This document shows, piece after piece, positions 55,401-64,000 of a DNA stretch of 64,000 bases (position 1 is the first letter of the stretch; every line of letters starts with the position of its first letter). The DNA is from VRUE01 sp963728835 (GTDB lineage: Bacteria > Actinomycetota > Thermoleophilia > Solirubrobacterales > 70-9). The translations under genes were made by a program, and so were the position numbers. The notes under the pieces are model-generated. The model was given only the letters and a program-made list of their open reading frames with translations, searched no databases and was not told the DNA's origin. The stretch spans positions 682,001 through 746,000 of the forward strand of contig CAVSKZ010000002.1 in the NCBI GenBank assembly GCA_963728835.1, given 5' to 3'.

Positions 55401-57034
55401 TCAGCGAAGGCGAAGACCTCTACCGCTATGACGCCGCAAGCGCCAAAGCGACCCTGCTCGCCTCCAAAGTCAAGGGCCTCGCGGGCCACAGCTCAGACCT
55501 CTCACGCGCCTACCTGCTCTCCACCGAAGCCATCGGCGGCGAAGGCGCGGCGGGTCAGCCCAACCTCTACCTCGCGGAGGGCGGCGGCTTCACCTTCATC
55601 GCCACGCTCTCGGCCAACGATGCCGCCTCCGGCGCCGGCCAGCTCTCCCCGGTCAACCCCCGGCCCAACCTTCACACCGCTCGGGTCACCCCCGACGGCG
55701 GCAAGCTCGCCTTCACCTCCGAGAGCGCCTCGCTGGCCCTCTCGGTCGCGGGCTATGACAACACCGAGCAGGACTCTGGCGAGCCGGCCGCCCAGATCTA
55801 CCGCTATGACGCGACGAGCAAAGAGCTCGACTGCCTCTCCTGCGACCGCACCGGCGCCCGCCCCTCAGGCCGTGAGCTGGGCGGCATCACCGCCGCCGCG
55901 CTGATCCCCGCCGCCCAGACCTCGCTTTACCCCGGGAGGCCCTTCTCCGCCGACGGCTCCCGCCTCTTCTTCGACTCCTACACCCCGCTGCTCCCCCAAG
56001 ACACCAACGGCAAAGCCGACGTCTATCAGTGGGAGCAGGCGGGGACGGGGGACTGCGAGGAGGGCAAAGGCGACTTCAGCTCCACCAACGGCGGCTGCGT
56101 CTCCCTGATCTCGACCGGCAAAGGCTCCTCTGACTCCGAGTTCGTCGACGCCTCCCCCGAGGGCGATGACGTCTTCATCCTCACCGCGGAGAGCCTGCTG
56201 GCAGCCGACCCCGGCCAGGCCGACATCTATGACGCCCGCGCGAACGGCGGCTTTGCCGAAGGCGGCGAAGAAGAAGTCGAGAAATTCCCCCTCACCGTCG
56301 CCACCGAGGGCTCTGGGTCCGGCGCGGTCAAAAGCAGCACCGGCCTGATCTCCTGCAGCCCCTTCTGCGAAGACGAGTACGCCAAAGGGGCCAAAGTCAC
56401 CCTCACCGCCACCCCCGCCCCCGGCTCCGCCTTCTACAGCTGGAAGCGCTGTGACTCCGGCGGGGTCAACGGCCGCCAGTGCACGGTGGCTATGGACAAA
56501 GCCAAGACCGTCACCGCGCTCTTCGCCACCACCCACGCGCTGAGCGTGGCCAAGGCCGGGGGGATGGGCAAGCTGCAGAGCTCCCCCGGCGGCATCCTCT
56601 GTTTGGCCAACTGCCCCGAGACGACGGCCTCCTTCCTCGAGGGGGCCAAAGTCACCCTCAAAGCCGTCCCCTCCAAGCGCTTCGTCTTGACCGAATGGAC
56701 CGGGGACTGCTCGGGGGCAGGGGCCTGCGAAGTGACCATGGGCGCCGATCACGAGGTCGGGGCGCTCTTCAGCGAAGTTCCAAAGCACCAGCTGAGCCTG
56801 AGCAAGTCAGGCGGCGGCGCCGGCACGGTCAAGAGCGACCCCTCGGGGATCAGCTGCGGGCTCACCTGCTCCAGCCAGGCCTCCTCCTTCTATGAGGGCG
56901 AGGAGGTCACCCTCACCGCCACGCCGGGCAAAGGCTCCGCCTTCGCCGGGTGGTCGGGAGGGGGCTGCGAAGGCGCCGGCAGCTGCGTGGTGACGGTGAG
57001 CGAAGCGACTGATGTGAAAGCGGAATTCAAATGA
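52469..57034 (+). CDS. Large secreted NHL / PD40 beta-propeller protein with C-terminal InlB repeats
   Basis: 1521 aa from ATG 52469 (GGGAGAGG upstream). Layout: signal peptide ending GATAEEE (to about residue 45); NHL-type six-bladed propeller with LLPRGIGADPVTGHLYVADANNKRIVEF and PQAVAVDSEGNVYVTDLV (to about 410); an Fn3-like module ending TTYRYRFIAQSGGG; a conserved CSNQALRGGPSANLPDCRAYELVSPLDKEG joint; a WD40-like PD40 propeller (DGGKLAFTSES, RLFFDSYTPLLPQDTNGKAD); two SGAFAxGQ(T/Q)(I/V)xGPxIxxGTxI inserts; and three C-terminal InlB repeats ending AEFK. It probably acts as an adhesin or surface scaffold. Residues 39-411 are encoded by DNA identical to the next gene. Stop overlaps the next start. 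Confidence 0.88.
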   Translation: MGHDRSYEQGRGAGHTARPIRAIVTLLAALTLLALPTGATAEEENALPKLWKTCTGGGGAAGECLLPRGIGADPVTGHLYVADANNKRIVEFTAWGEFVKAWGWGVDDGSPELQTCTAASGCQAGVQGSGVGQFTSPQAVAVDSEGNVYVTDLVVKARVQKFDSEGNFLLMFGGGVNQGPIHPGDICTAQHIAEGDACGAGASGTGNGQLSASLGIAIGSADQIYVGDKNRIQVFNTQGEYQSQLPLPGAEEVVRALAVDPPSGDLYFAPDFPENASDKEMFSVSKLDSESGEVLATLGLDRPTALAVDPDGNLFVFDGPLSSNDPSHPSHPGRILEFDPAGKQIARFGDEIIGAGQATEFSRVWGMAAGSACFSKGAGLYVSNSVNVESFFQPLVRAFGIPDRTDVCTPPKRLPIVESQFATSVGTEAATLRARVNPRYWKDTTYQVQYGTGKCSTGGCPLTQPLSPKLLGAGVIDEAFPTAGVALPGLSPATTYRYRFIAQSGGGGPVYGVDPDGEGPGQASPSEGLEGTFTTFATPSPPKADCSNQALRGGPSANLPDCRAYELVSPLDKEGKDVALAQGERIDQSAATGDSLTYTSASGPAAHAQHIATRGAEGWASKAISPSAEASFAAFAEDLGESWLSSAADPVLAPGAISGYDNLYRRDDASGAHEACTTAKPPTASAGSYAPQLQGVAGPSAVFAAPDKLTPNADSGAKRQLYLCQGGALSLISVLPDGSSSATWNTAGAANDAAALAHTASLTGALSSDAKRVYWTASEGESGPGSLYLRANPTQPESARLNGAARGAGNLVGPVAAFGKTIKTSKTITEVEVSSGAFAVGQTISGPAIAAGTTITAIEPGKLKISLGAAAGATDTEIKGLASATVTGVTVKSGAFAAGQQVAGPGVGPGATVLSCAPSCAAPASLTLSAPSIATETAGLLSATSECTEAAKACALAVSPGANARFWAASPDGATALFSEGEDLYRYDAASAKATLLASKVKGLAGHSSDLSRAYLLSTEAIGGEGAAGQPNLYLAEGGGFTFIATLSANDAASGAGQLSPVNPRPNLHTARVTPDGGKLAFTSESASLALSVAGYDNTEQDSGEPAAQIYRYDATSKELDCLSCDRTGARPSGRELGGITAAALIPAAQTSLYPGRPFSADGSRLFFDSYTPLLPQDTNGKADVYQWEQAGTGDCEEGKGDFSSTNGGCVSLISTGKGSSDSEFVDASPEGDDVFILTAESLLAADPGQADIYDARANGGFAEGGEEEVEKFPLTVATEGSGSGAVKSSTGLISCSPFCEDEYAKGAKVTLTATPAPGSAFYSWKRCDSGGVNGRQCTVAMDKAKTVTALFATTHALSVAKAGGMGKLQSSPGGILCLANCPETTASFLEGAKVTLKAVPSKRFVLTEWTGDCSGAGACEVTMGADHEVGALFSEVPKHQLSLSKSGGGAGTVKSDPSGISCGLTCSSQASSFYEGEEVTLTATPGKGSAFAGWSGGGCEGAGSCVVTVSEATDVKAEFK
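52583..53700 (+). repeat. 1,118-bp exact direct repeat, copy 1 (NHL-propeller segment)
   Basis: From GCCACGGCTGAGGAGG (52583) to GCACTCCGCC (53700) the DNA appears identical to 57160-58277, offset 4,577 bp, as judged line by line and from identical translations in several frames. It encodes the whole mature NHL propeller. Sequence on both sides differs at once. This indicates recent duplication or gene conversion. Confidence 0.93.
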
Positions 57035-60000
57035 GCGAAATGGAGAACAGAACGATGAGCTATACCGTCAGCGCGACCTCAGGAAGGCGGTTGCCAGTTG
57101 TCCTTCTCGCTTCGCTCCTCGCCACCCTGTCCTGTCTCCTCCTCACCCTCCCCGCCACTGCCACGGCTGAGGAGGAAAACGCCCTGCCGAAGCTGTGGAA
57201 GACCTGCACCGGGGGCGGAGGGGCCGCCGGCGAATGCCTGCTTCCCCGCGGCATCGGCGCCGACCCGGTGACTGGCCATCTCTACGTAGCCGACGCGAAC
57301 AACAAACGCATCGTCGAGTTCACCGCCTGGGGGGAGTTCGTCAAGGCCTGGGGCTGGGGCGTGGACGACGGCTCGCCCGAGCTGCAGACCTGCACCGCGG
57401 CAAGCGGCTGCCAGGCGGGGGTCCAAGGCTCCGGGGTCGGTCAGTTCACCAGCCCGCAAGCGGTCGCCGTGGATTCCGAGGGCAACGTCTACGTCACGGA
57501 CCTCGTGGTTAAAGCCCGCGTGCAGAAGTTCGACTCCGAGGGGAACTTCCTGCTGATGTTCGGCGGCGGGGTCAACCAAGGCCCCATACACCCCGGCGAC
57601 ATCTGCACCGCCCAGCACATCGCCGAAGGCGATGCCTGCGGCGCCGGCGCGAGCGGCACGGGGAACGGCCAGCTCAGCGCCTCGCTCGGCATCGCGATCG
57701 GCTCCGCCGACCAGATCTACGTCGGCGACAAAAACCGCATCCAGGTCTTCAACACCCAAGGCGAGTACCAGTCCCAGCTGCCGCTGCCCGGCGCAGAAGA
57801 AGTGGTCCGGGCCCTGGCGGTCGACCCGCCGAGCGGCGACCTCTACTTCGCGCCTGACTTTCCGGAAAACGCCTCCGACAAAGAAATGTTCTCCGTCTCC
57901 AAGCTCGACTCCGAAAGCGGCGAGGTCCTCGCCACGCTGGGGCTGGACCGGCCGACCGCCCTGGCTGTCGACCCCGACGGCAACCTCTTCGTCTTCGACG
58001 GCCCCCTCTCCAGCAACGATCCGAGCCACCCCAGCCACCCCGGGCGGATCCTCGAGTTCGATCCCGCCGGCAAACAGATCGCCAGGTTCGGCGACGAAAT
58101 CATCGGCGCAGGCCAAGCGACCGAATTCAGCAGGGTGTGGGGCATGGCAGCGGGCTCTGCCTGCTTCAGCAAAGGCGCCGGCCTCTACGTCTCCAACAGC
58201 GTGAACGTGGAGTCCTTCTTCCAGCCCCTCGTCCGCGCCTTCGGCATTCCCGACAGGACGGATGTGTGCACTCCGCCGAGCGTGGCGCCCGACGTCACCG
58301 CCGAGTACGCGATCTCGGTGGGCAGCAACGAGACCTCGGTTGGGGCGCAGATCAACCCCCACTTCTGGCCCGACACCACTTACCACGTCGAGTACGGCAC
58401 GGCCGAGTGCCTGGAAGATGGCTGGGAAGCGCCCTGCGTGAAAGACCAGCCCAGTGGGCCGGGGGCGCAGCTGGGAGGCGGGGTCAGCACTCTGCCGCTG
58501 CCCACAGCCGCGATTTTCCTCACCGGGCTCGAGCCCGCCACCACATACCGCTACCGCTTCGTCGCGCAGAGCGGTGGCGGCGGGCCGACCCTGGGCAAAG
58601 GGCGTCAGTTCCACACGCCGCAGCTGCCCGCCGCCTCGAACACCAACTGTCCCAACCAGGCCTTCCGCGGCGGCCCCTCGGCGACGCTGCCCGACTGTCG
58701 CGCATATGAGCTGGTCTCGCCGCTCGACAAAGCCGGTGGGGACGTGACCGCGCCACTCAACCTGTCCGTCTACGAAGCGCGCATGGACCAGGCGGCGGTG
58801 GATGGCGACTCCCTCGCCTACTCCTCATACCGGCCCTTCGCCGGCGCCCTCGGCGCCCCCTTCGTCAGCCAGTACATCGCCCGGCGCGACTCCCAGCTCG
58901 GCTGGCAGACGGAGGCGATCTCCCCGCCCCAGGAAGGTCCGACCTTCATCAATCCCCTCAACCAGGTCGACAATGCCTACCGGGCGTTCTCACCCGATCT
59001 GGAAACGGGCTGGGTTCGCACCGCCACCGAACCCGTTCTGGGCCTCGGTGGACGGGCCGGGCACGCCAACCTGTACCGGCGCGACAACGCCGGCAATGTG
59101 TACGAGAGCTGCACCACCACGCAGCCCATGCAGACGGAGGTGAACAATCGCTACCCCACTCTCCAGGCTGTCTCGGCCGATCATCAGCTGGCGATCTTCC
59201 GAAACGAGAACAGGCTGACTGAAGACGCCGCGGACGAGTACAACGATCCCGACAAAACACTCCCCCGGTACCAGCTCTACGCCTGCGCCTTTGGCGAAGG
59301 GGGCCCCGCGCAGGTAAGGCTGGTAAGCGTTCTGCCCAACGGCAGCGCGAGCAAGTTGACTAACACCACCGGGGGGCCGGCGAACGGCCAAAACCAGATA
59401 GACGAAGGTCGGGGCGCAACCCTCGAGCACGCCCTCTCTACCGACGGCTCGCGTGTCTTCTGGACGGCGAACGACAGCAGTGAAGCCCCGGGTCCCGGCA
59501 CCCTCTACGTCCGCCTCAACCCGACCCAGCCCGAGAGCGCCCACCTACTCGGGGTGGCCGGCGGCAAAGGCGACCTGATCGGCCCGGTGAGCGCCACCGG
59601 CAACGGGATCAATGGGGCGAAAACGATCACCGAAGTGAAAGTCAAATTCGGCGCCTTCGCGGTCGGACAGGAGCTCTCGGGCACGGGCATCGCCGCCGGG
59701 ACGGTTATCACCGCGGTGGAAGCGGGCAAACTCAAAGTCGACAAAAGCCTGAAAGCGAACCTGAGCGGGACCGAATTCTTCGGCGTGGCTTCCGAAGTCG
59801 TCTCCAACGTGACCGTGGAGACAGGCGCCTTCGCCGCCGGCCAGGAGATCTCGGGGCCGGGCATCCCCGGCGACACGACGATCGCCTCGGTGGAAGAAGT
59901 CAGCGCCGGCGTCTTCAAGCTGACGCTCTCGGCCAAAGCCACCCAGAGCGGCAATGGGGTTGGCCTCTCGGCGACGAGCGAATGCACGGAAGCGGCGAAA

Positions 60001-61215
60001 GCTTGCACACTCGAGATCGAATCTGGCGATGCCCGCTTTTGGAATGCTGCCGAGGACGGCTCGGTGGCGATCTTCGGCCATGACAAGAGTCCATCGGGAG
60101 AAGATCTCTCCGAATACGAGGTCGACAGCGGGGAGACGCACCCGATCGCGGGCAAAGTCCAGGGGGTCCTGGGCGCCAGCGCCGACGCCTCCCGGGTCTA
60201 CTTCCTCTCGGGCGAAGAGATCGGCGGAGAGGGAATCTCGGGGGAGAAAAACCTCTACCTGTACGAAGCAAACGGTGGCGGTGGCGGGAGCTACGCCTTC
60301 ATCGGGACGCTTTCTCAGGAGCAAAACCCCAACTTCCTTGGTCACCTGATGCCGGGCCACAACATGCCGCTCTACCGGGCGTCGCGAGTGAGCCCTGACG
60401 GAACGGTCGTCGCCTTCCTCGCGCACGGCCCCGAGCTCGCCGAGGAAGTCGCCGATTACGACAACACCGACCAGGCGACCGGCCTGCCGGCGGCTGAGGT
60501 CTACCGGTTCGAGATCGGGGAGGGACTTGCCTGCGTCTCGTGCAATCCCACGGGAGCACGGCCGATGGGTCGCGACATAGCGCGCGGGAGCCAAGCGAGC
60601 ATCGCCGCCGCCAAGCTCCCCCCCTGGCTCAACTCCCTCTACGCCCCGCGCGCCCTCTCAGAGGATGGCGCCAGGGTCTTCTTCGAATCCTACGAACCGC
60701 TCGTCTCCTCCGACACCAACGGCAAGGCCGACGTCTACCAGTGGGAGGCGCAGGGCAGCGGCAGCTGCGAGGAAGGCGTCTCCACCTATGTCGAAGCCTC
60801 CGGCGGCTGCCTCGACCTGATCTCCACCGGCAAGAGCCCCGACGACTCCCAATTCGTCGACGCCTCCCCCGACGGGCGCGACGTCTTCATCCGCACCGCG
60901 GAGTCGCTGGTCGGCTGGGACCCCGGTCAGACCGACATCTTCGACGCGCGCATCGAAGGCGGCCTCCCCGCGCCCCCGAGCCAGCCGGCGGCCTGCGAAG
61001 GGGAAGCCTGCCAGGGAACCCCCACGCCGCCCGACGATCCGACCCCCTCCTCCTCCACCTTCGAAGGGGCGGGCAACGTCCAGGCTGAGACCGCAAGGGG
61101 CCGGAAGCCCTGCGCCAAAGGCAAGGTCCGCCGCAAAGGCCGCTGCGTGGCCAAGAAACACAAAAAGCGCGCCCACCACAGGCGAGCCAACCGCAACGGG
61201 AGGGCAGGACGATGA
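57031..61215 (+). CDS. Large secreted NHL / PD40 beta-propeller protein with basic Cys-containing tail
   Basis: 1394 aa; ATG 57031 overlaps the preceding stop (ATGA), so the genes are coupled. Signal peptide (LPVVLLASLLATLSCLLLTLPATATA), then the identical NHL domain, then its own Fn3-like module (SVGSNETSVGAQINPHFWPDTTYHVEYG), the CPNQAFRGGPSATLPDCRAYELVSP joint, a PD40-like propeller with two GAFAxGQE(L/I)SG inserts, and DTNGKADVYQWEAQGSGSCEEG. Instead of InlB repeats it ends with a Pro/Ser linker and the tail KPCAKGKVRRKGRCVAKKHKKR, a Cys- and Lys/Arg-rich ending that recurs in large exported proteins of this group and may mediate wall or nucleic-acid attachment. Exact role unknown. Confidence 0.88.
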   Translation: MSEMENRTMSYTVSATSGRRLPVVLLASLLATLSCLLLTLPATATAEEENALPKLWKTCTGGGGAAGECLLPRGIGADPVTGHLYVADANNKRIVEFTAWGEFVKAWGWGVDDGSPELQTCTAASGCQAGVQGSGVGQFTSPQAVAVDSEGNVYVTDLVVKARVQKFDSEGNFLLMFGGGVNQGPIHPGDICTAQHIAEGDACGAGASGTGNGQLSASLGIAIGSADQIYVGDKNRIQVFNTQGEYQSQLPLPGAEEVVRALAVDPPSGDLYFAPDFPENASDKEMFSVSKLDSESGEVLATLGLDRPTALAVDPDGNLFVFDGPLSSNDPSHPSHPGRILEFDPAGKQIARFGDEIIGAGQATEFSRVWGMAAGSACFSKGAGLYVSNSVNVESFFQPLVRAFGIPDRTDVCTPPSVAPDVTAEYAISVGSNETSVGAQINPHFWPDTTYHVEYGTAECLEDGWEAPCVKDQPSGPGAQLGGGVSTLPLPTAAIFLTGLEPATTYRYRFVAQSGGGGPTLGKGRQFHTPQLPAASNTNCPNQAFRGGPSATLPDCRAYELVSPLDKAGGDVTAPLNLSVYEARMDQAAVDGDSLAYSSYRPFAGALGAPFVSQYIARRDSQLGWQTEAISPPQEGPTFINPLNQVDNAYRAFSPDLETGWVRTATEPVLGLGGRAGHANLYRRDNAGNVYESCTTTQPMQTEVNNRYPTLQAVSADHQLAIFRNENRLTEDAADEYNDPDKTLPRYQLYACAFGEGGPAQVRLVSVLPNGSASKLTNTTGGPANGQNQIDEGRGATLEHALSTDGSRVFWTANDSSEAPGPGTLYVRLNPTQPESAHLLGVAGGKGDLIGPVSATGNGINGAKTITEVKVKFGAFAVGQELSGTGIAAGTVITAVEAGKLKVDKSLKANLSGTEFFGVASEVVSNVTVETGAFAAGQEISGPGIPGDTTIASVEEVSAGVFKLTLSAKATQSGNGVGLSATSECTEAAKACTLEIESGDARFWNAAEDGSVAIFGHDKSPSGEDLSEYEVDSGETHPIAGKVQGVLGASADASRVYFLSGEEIGGEGISGEKNLYLYEANGGGGGSYAFIGTLSQEQNPNFLGHLMPGHNMPLYRASRVSPDGTVVAFLAHGPELAEEVADYDNTDQATGLPAAEVYRFEIGEGLACVSCNPTGARPMGRDIARGSQASIAAAKLPPWLNSLYAPRALSEDGARVFFESYEPLVSSDTNGKADVYQWEAQGSGSCEEGVSTYVEASGGCLDLISTGKSPDDSQFVDASPDGRDVFIRTAESLVGWDPGQTDIFDARIEGGLPAPPSQPAACEGEACQGTPTPPDDPTPSSSTFEGAGNVQAETARGRKPCAKGKVRRKGRCVAKKHKKRAHHRRANRNGRAGR
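57160..58277 (+). repeat. 1,118-bp exact direct repeat, copy 2
   Basis: Counterpart of 52583-53700. It starts within the signal-peptide cleavage region of the second protein (GCCACGGCTGAGGAGG) and ends at GCACTCCGCC, after which the first gene continues CAAACGACTG and the second GAGCGTGGCG. Homologous recombination between the copies would delete 4,577 bp and leave one intact hybrid gene. Confidence 0.93.
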
Positions 61216-64000
61216 GGCGCTGTTTTTCGACACTGACACTGGCGATCGCGACAATGGCGCTGCTGGCGCCGGCGGGCGCCCAGGCGGCCCCGTTCGCCCT
61301 CGAGGATCTCGACCTCTCCTTCACCGACTCCGGCGGGGCGCCGGACATGCAGGCGGGCTCGCACCCCTTCGAGGTGACGACCACCAACGCGATGGAGACC
61401 GAACTCGCCCCCGGACAGCCGATCCCGGTGATCCCGGTCGCCGACATCAAGAACCTCGACCTGCGGATGCCCCCGGGCATGGTCGGCGACCCGACCGCGG
61501 TGCCGCGTTGCACCGCGGCGGAGTTCATCACCCCTGCCGACACCCTCGGCAGCCCGAGCCTGCGCGGACGCCTCGGCGGTGGGAACAGCCACCGTGCAGT
61601 ACGGAGAACTGGGCAAAATCGAAACCTTCCCCGTCTACAACCTGGTGCCGCCTCCTGGCGTGGTGGCCAAACTCGGCTTCGTCGTCGTCGGCCGCGCGCC
61701 GGTCCCGATCGACCTCGTCCTCAACCCCGACCCCCCCTACAACGTCATAGCCCAGGTCCACGCGGTATCGCAGACCGTCTTCTACTACGACTCGCAGGTG
61801 AAGGTCTGGGGAGTGCCGGGCGCCGAAGCACACGATGAAGAACGGGGCAGCTGTGCCGTGAACGGTGGGACCTGCCCGGTCAACCTGCCCGAACGCCCCT
61901 TCATCGGGCTGCCCACCTCCTGCGACGGGCCGCTGCCGGCGACCTTCAAAGCCGACTCCTGGCAGGAGCCCGGCGCCTTCTTCGAAGAGACGATCTTCAC
62001 CCACGACAACCTCACCCCGCCCCAGCCGCTGGGCGCCTACGGCTGCTCCAAACTCGGCTTCTCCCCGACGATCGAGGCCAAGCCGACGAGCAAAGCCGCC
62101 TCCTCGCCGACAGGGCTCGACTTCTCCCTCGACGTCGATGACGAAGGGCTGATCAGCCCCACCGGCTACGCGGACTCGACGATCGAAAAAGCCGTCGTCA
62201 CCCTCCCCGAAGGGATGTCGGCCAACCCCTCGATCGCCGAAGGCCTCGAGGTCTGCACAGAGGCCCAGCTGGCCAAAGAGACGGCCTTCTCAGCCCCGGG
62301 AGCGGGCTGCCCCAACGCCTCGAAGATCGGCACGGTCGAAGTGGAGACGCCGCTGCTCGACGAAAACGTCAACGGCTCGCTGTTCATCGCCAAGCCCTAC
62401 GAGAACCCCTTCGACTCGCTCCTGGCGATGTACATAGTGATCAAGAACCCGACCCTGGGGATCAAGGTGACCCAGGCCCTGGAGATCATCCCCGATCCGG
62501 TCACCGGTCAGCTGACCACCGTCGCCGAGGATCTGCCCCGGCTGCCCTTCAGCCACTTCAAGCTGCACTTCCGAGAGGGGGCGCGCAGCCCGCTGGCCAC
62601 CCCGCAGGCCTGTGGCGCCCACACGGTCAAAGCCGTTCTCACCCCACACTCGGGGGCGCCCCCGGTCACCACCACCTCGGCCTTCGAGGTGATCACCGGC
62701 CCGGGCTCGGGCCCCTGCCCCAAAGGCGGCCTGCCGCCCTTCAAGCCGGGCCTCCTCGCCGGCACGATCAACAACCGCGCCGGCAGCTTCAGCCCGTTCA
62801 ACCTGCGCATGACTAGGACCGACTCCGAACAGGAGATCACCCACTTCTCGATCAAGCTGCCGCCGGGGATCACCGGCAAGCTGGCCGGCATCCCCTACTG
62901 CTCTGACGCGGCGATCGCGGCGGCCAAAGCAAGGACGGGGCCCCACGGGGGCCAGGAAGAGCTCGACAGCCCCTCCTGTCCCGCCGCCTCTGAGATCGGC
63001 CGCACCCTGGCCGGCGCCGGAGTCGGCCCATCGCTTACCTACGCCCCCGGCAAGATCTACCTAGCCGGCCCCTACAACGGCTCCAACCTCTCGATGGTGG
63101 CGATCACCTCGGGAGTGGTCGGCCCCTTCGACATCGGCACGGTCGTGATCAGGCAGGCCTTCAAGATCGACCCCGAAACCGCGGAAGTCTTCGTCGACTC
63201 GACCGGCTCGGACCCGATCCCCCACATCGTCAGGGGCGTCCCGGTGCACCTGCGCGACATCCGCGCCTACGTCGACAAGCCGAGCTTCGTGCTGAACCCG
63301 ACCGACTGCACGCGGACCTCGACCGCCTCGACTGTCCTGGGCTCCGGCCTCGACTTCGTCAGCGAAGCGGACGACAACCCGATCACGGTCACCTCTCCCT
63401 TCCAGGCAGCGGACTGCGCCGCGCTGCCCTTCAAACCCCAGCTGGGCATCCGCCTGATCGGCGGCACCAAGCGAGGCGCCTTCCCCAAGTTCACCGCCCA
63501 CCTGGAGATGAACGGGATCGGCGAATCCGGGATCCAAAGCGCCCAGGTCACCCTGCCCAAGAGCGCCTTCGTCGAACAGGGCCACTTCCAGACGATCTGC
63601 ACCAGGGTGCAGTTCAAAGCGGGCGCCGGCAACGGGGCGGAGTGCCCACCGGGATCGATCTACGGCAAAGCCACCGCGATCACCCCGATCCTCGGTGAGC
63701 CGCTGACCGGCCCGGTCTTCCTGCGCGCCAACGGCGGCGAACGCGAACTGCCAGACCTCGTGGTGGCCCTGCGCAACTCCCAGGTCGACTTCAACCTCGT
63801 TGGCTTCGTCGACTCCGTCAACGGCAAGCTCAGGAACACCTTCCAGGCAGCCCCTGACGCCCCGGTCACCTCCTTCGACATCGAACTGGCAGGCGGCAAG
63901 AAGGGCCTCTTCGTCAACAGCCGCAACCTCTGCGCGAAGAAGTACAGGGCGCTGGCTGCCTTCACCGGGCAGAACGGCAAGAGCTACACGGCAAAGCCCC
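61212..64000 (+). CDS. Large secreted protein of unknown function, partial, with one frameshift
   Basis: Third gene of the operon; ATG 61212 overlaps the preceding stop. Signal peptide LTLAIATMALLAPAGAQA. The next block FALEDLDLSFTDSGGAPDMQ then AGSHPFEVTTTNAM is followed by repeated beta modules such as MPPGMVGDPTAVPRCTAAEF, LPEGMSANPSIAEGLEVCTE, LPPGITGKLAGIPYCSDAAI and AQVTLPKSAFVEQGHFQTIC, each with a LPxG(M/I) then Cys pattern. I do not know a name for this repeat. Near 61559 one extra C in AGCCTGCGCG breaks the frame; correcting it gives SPSCADASAVGTATVQYGEL and an open frame to the right edge. It is likely an indel error. The C-terminus lies beyond the window. Confidence 0.8.

Overview
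The window is a high-GC actinobacterial chromosome segment. GTG and TTG starts are frequent and genes are packed with 4-nt ATGA-type overlaps. The gene content (F420-type Ddn reductase, B12-dependent RNR, many TetR genes, very large secreted NHL/PD40/InlB-repeat proteins ending in a Cys/Lys/Arg-rich tail) points to class Thermoleophilia, probably Solirubrobacterales. That placement is inference from gene content, not from a marker gene.

Layout. 1-14 kb is mostly housekeeping: nrdJ (cut by the left edge), a TrhA/HlyIII membrane protein, a MarR-controlled FMN reductase/YceI pair, siroheme synthase, galE, topA-tmk-holB, a DUF2304/GT2 pair and a two-component system. 14-31 kb has tRNA-Thr, a RiPP-type RRE-ThiF E1 enzyme, a UDG, a micro-ORF facing a winged-helix regulator, MMPL, pgsA, folE2, the principal sigma factor, tRNA-Tyr fused tightly to an SDR gene, a TetR cluster, dcd, a GDSL esterase, YtoQ and an SOS-box radical SAM gene. 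32-35 kb is a lower-GC accessory island: an RHH regulator, an unknown 455-aa protein and an ImmA/IrrE protease. 35-42.8 kb is one minus-strand operon: MFS, oligopeptide-binding protein, two permeases, a fused double ATPase and an ATP-dependent DNA ligase. About 5.4 kb of it is riddled with frameshifts. 42.8-50.5 kb has a tiny hexapeptide transcript, HD-GYP and GGDEF signalling proteins, ADH, GST, PhhB, ArfB and three DUF2294 paralogues. 51-64 kb is a surface/secreted protein locus with an exact 1,118-bp internal duplication, running off the right edge.

Most unusual content. (1) A family of long inverted repeats with different arms but a shared core, ACTC(C/A)A plus a GC hairpin, at 10.2, 29.4 and 30.9 kb; one copy interrupts holB. 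(2) A second family of 19-24 bp near-perfect palindromes with short AT-rich centres, two of them with the same arms 20 kb apart. (3) Two micro-genes with plausible signals: a 19-codon ORF near the RRE-E1 enzyme, and a 6-codon ORF with a strong Shine-Dalgarno and a textbook terminator beside the MFS/oligopeptide transporter operon. (4) The unknown-protein/ImmA/RHH island.

Sequence quality. Isolated single-base frameshifts (UDG, 3' holB, small membrane protein, last gene) and the dense cluster at 35.2-40.6 kb suggest indel errors in the assembly, although true decay cannot be excluded from sequence alone.
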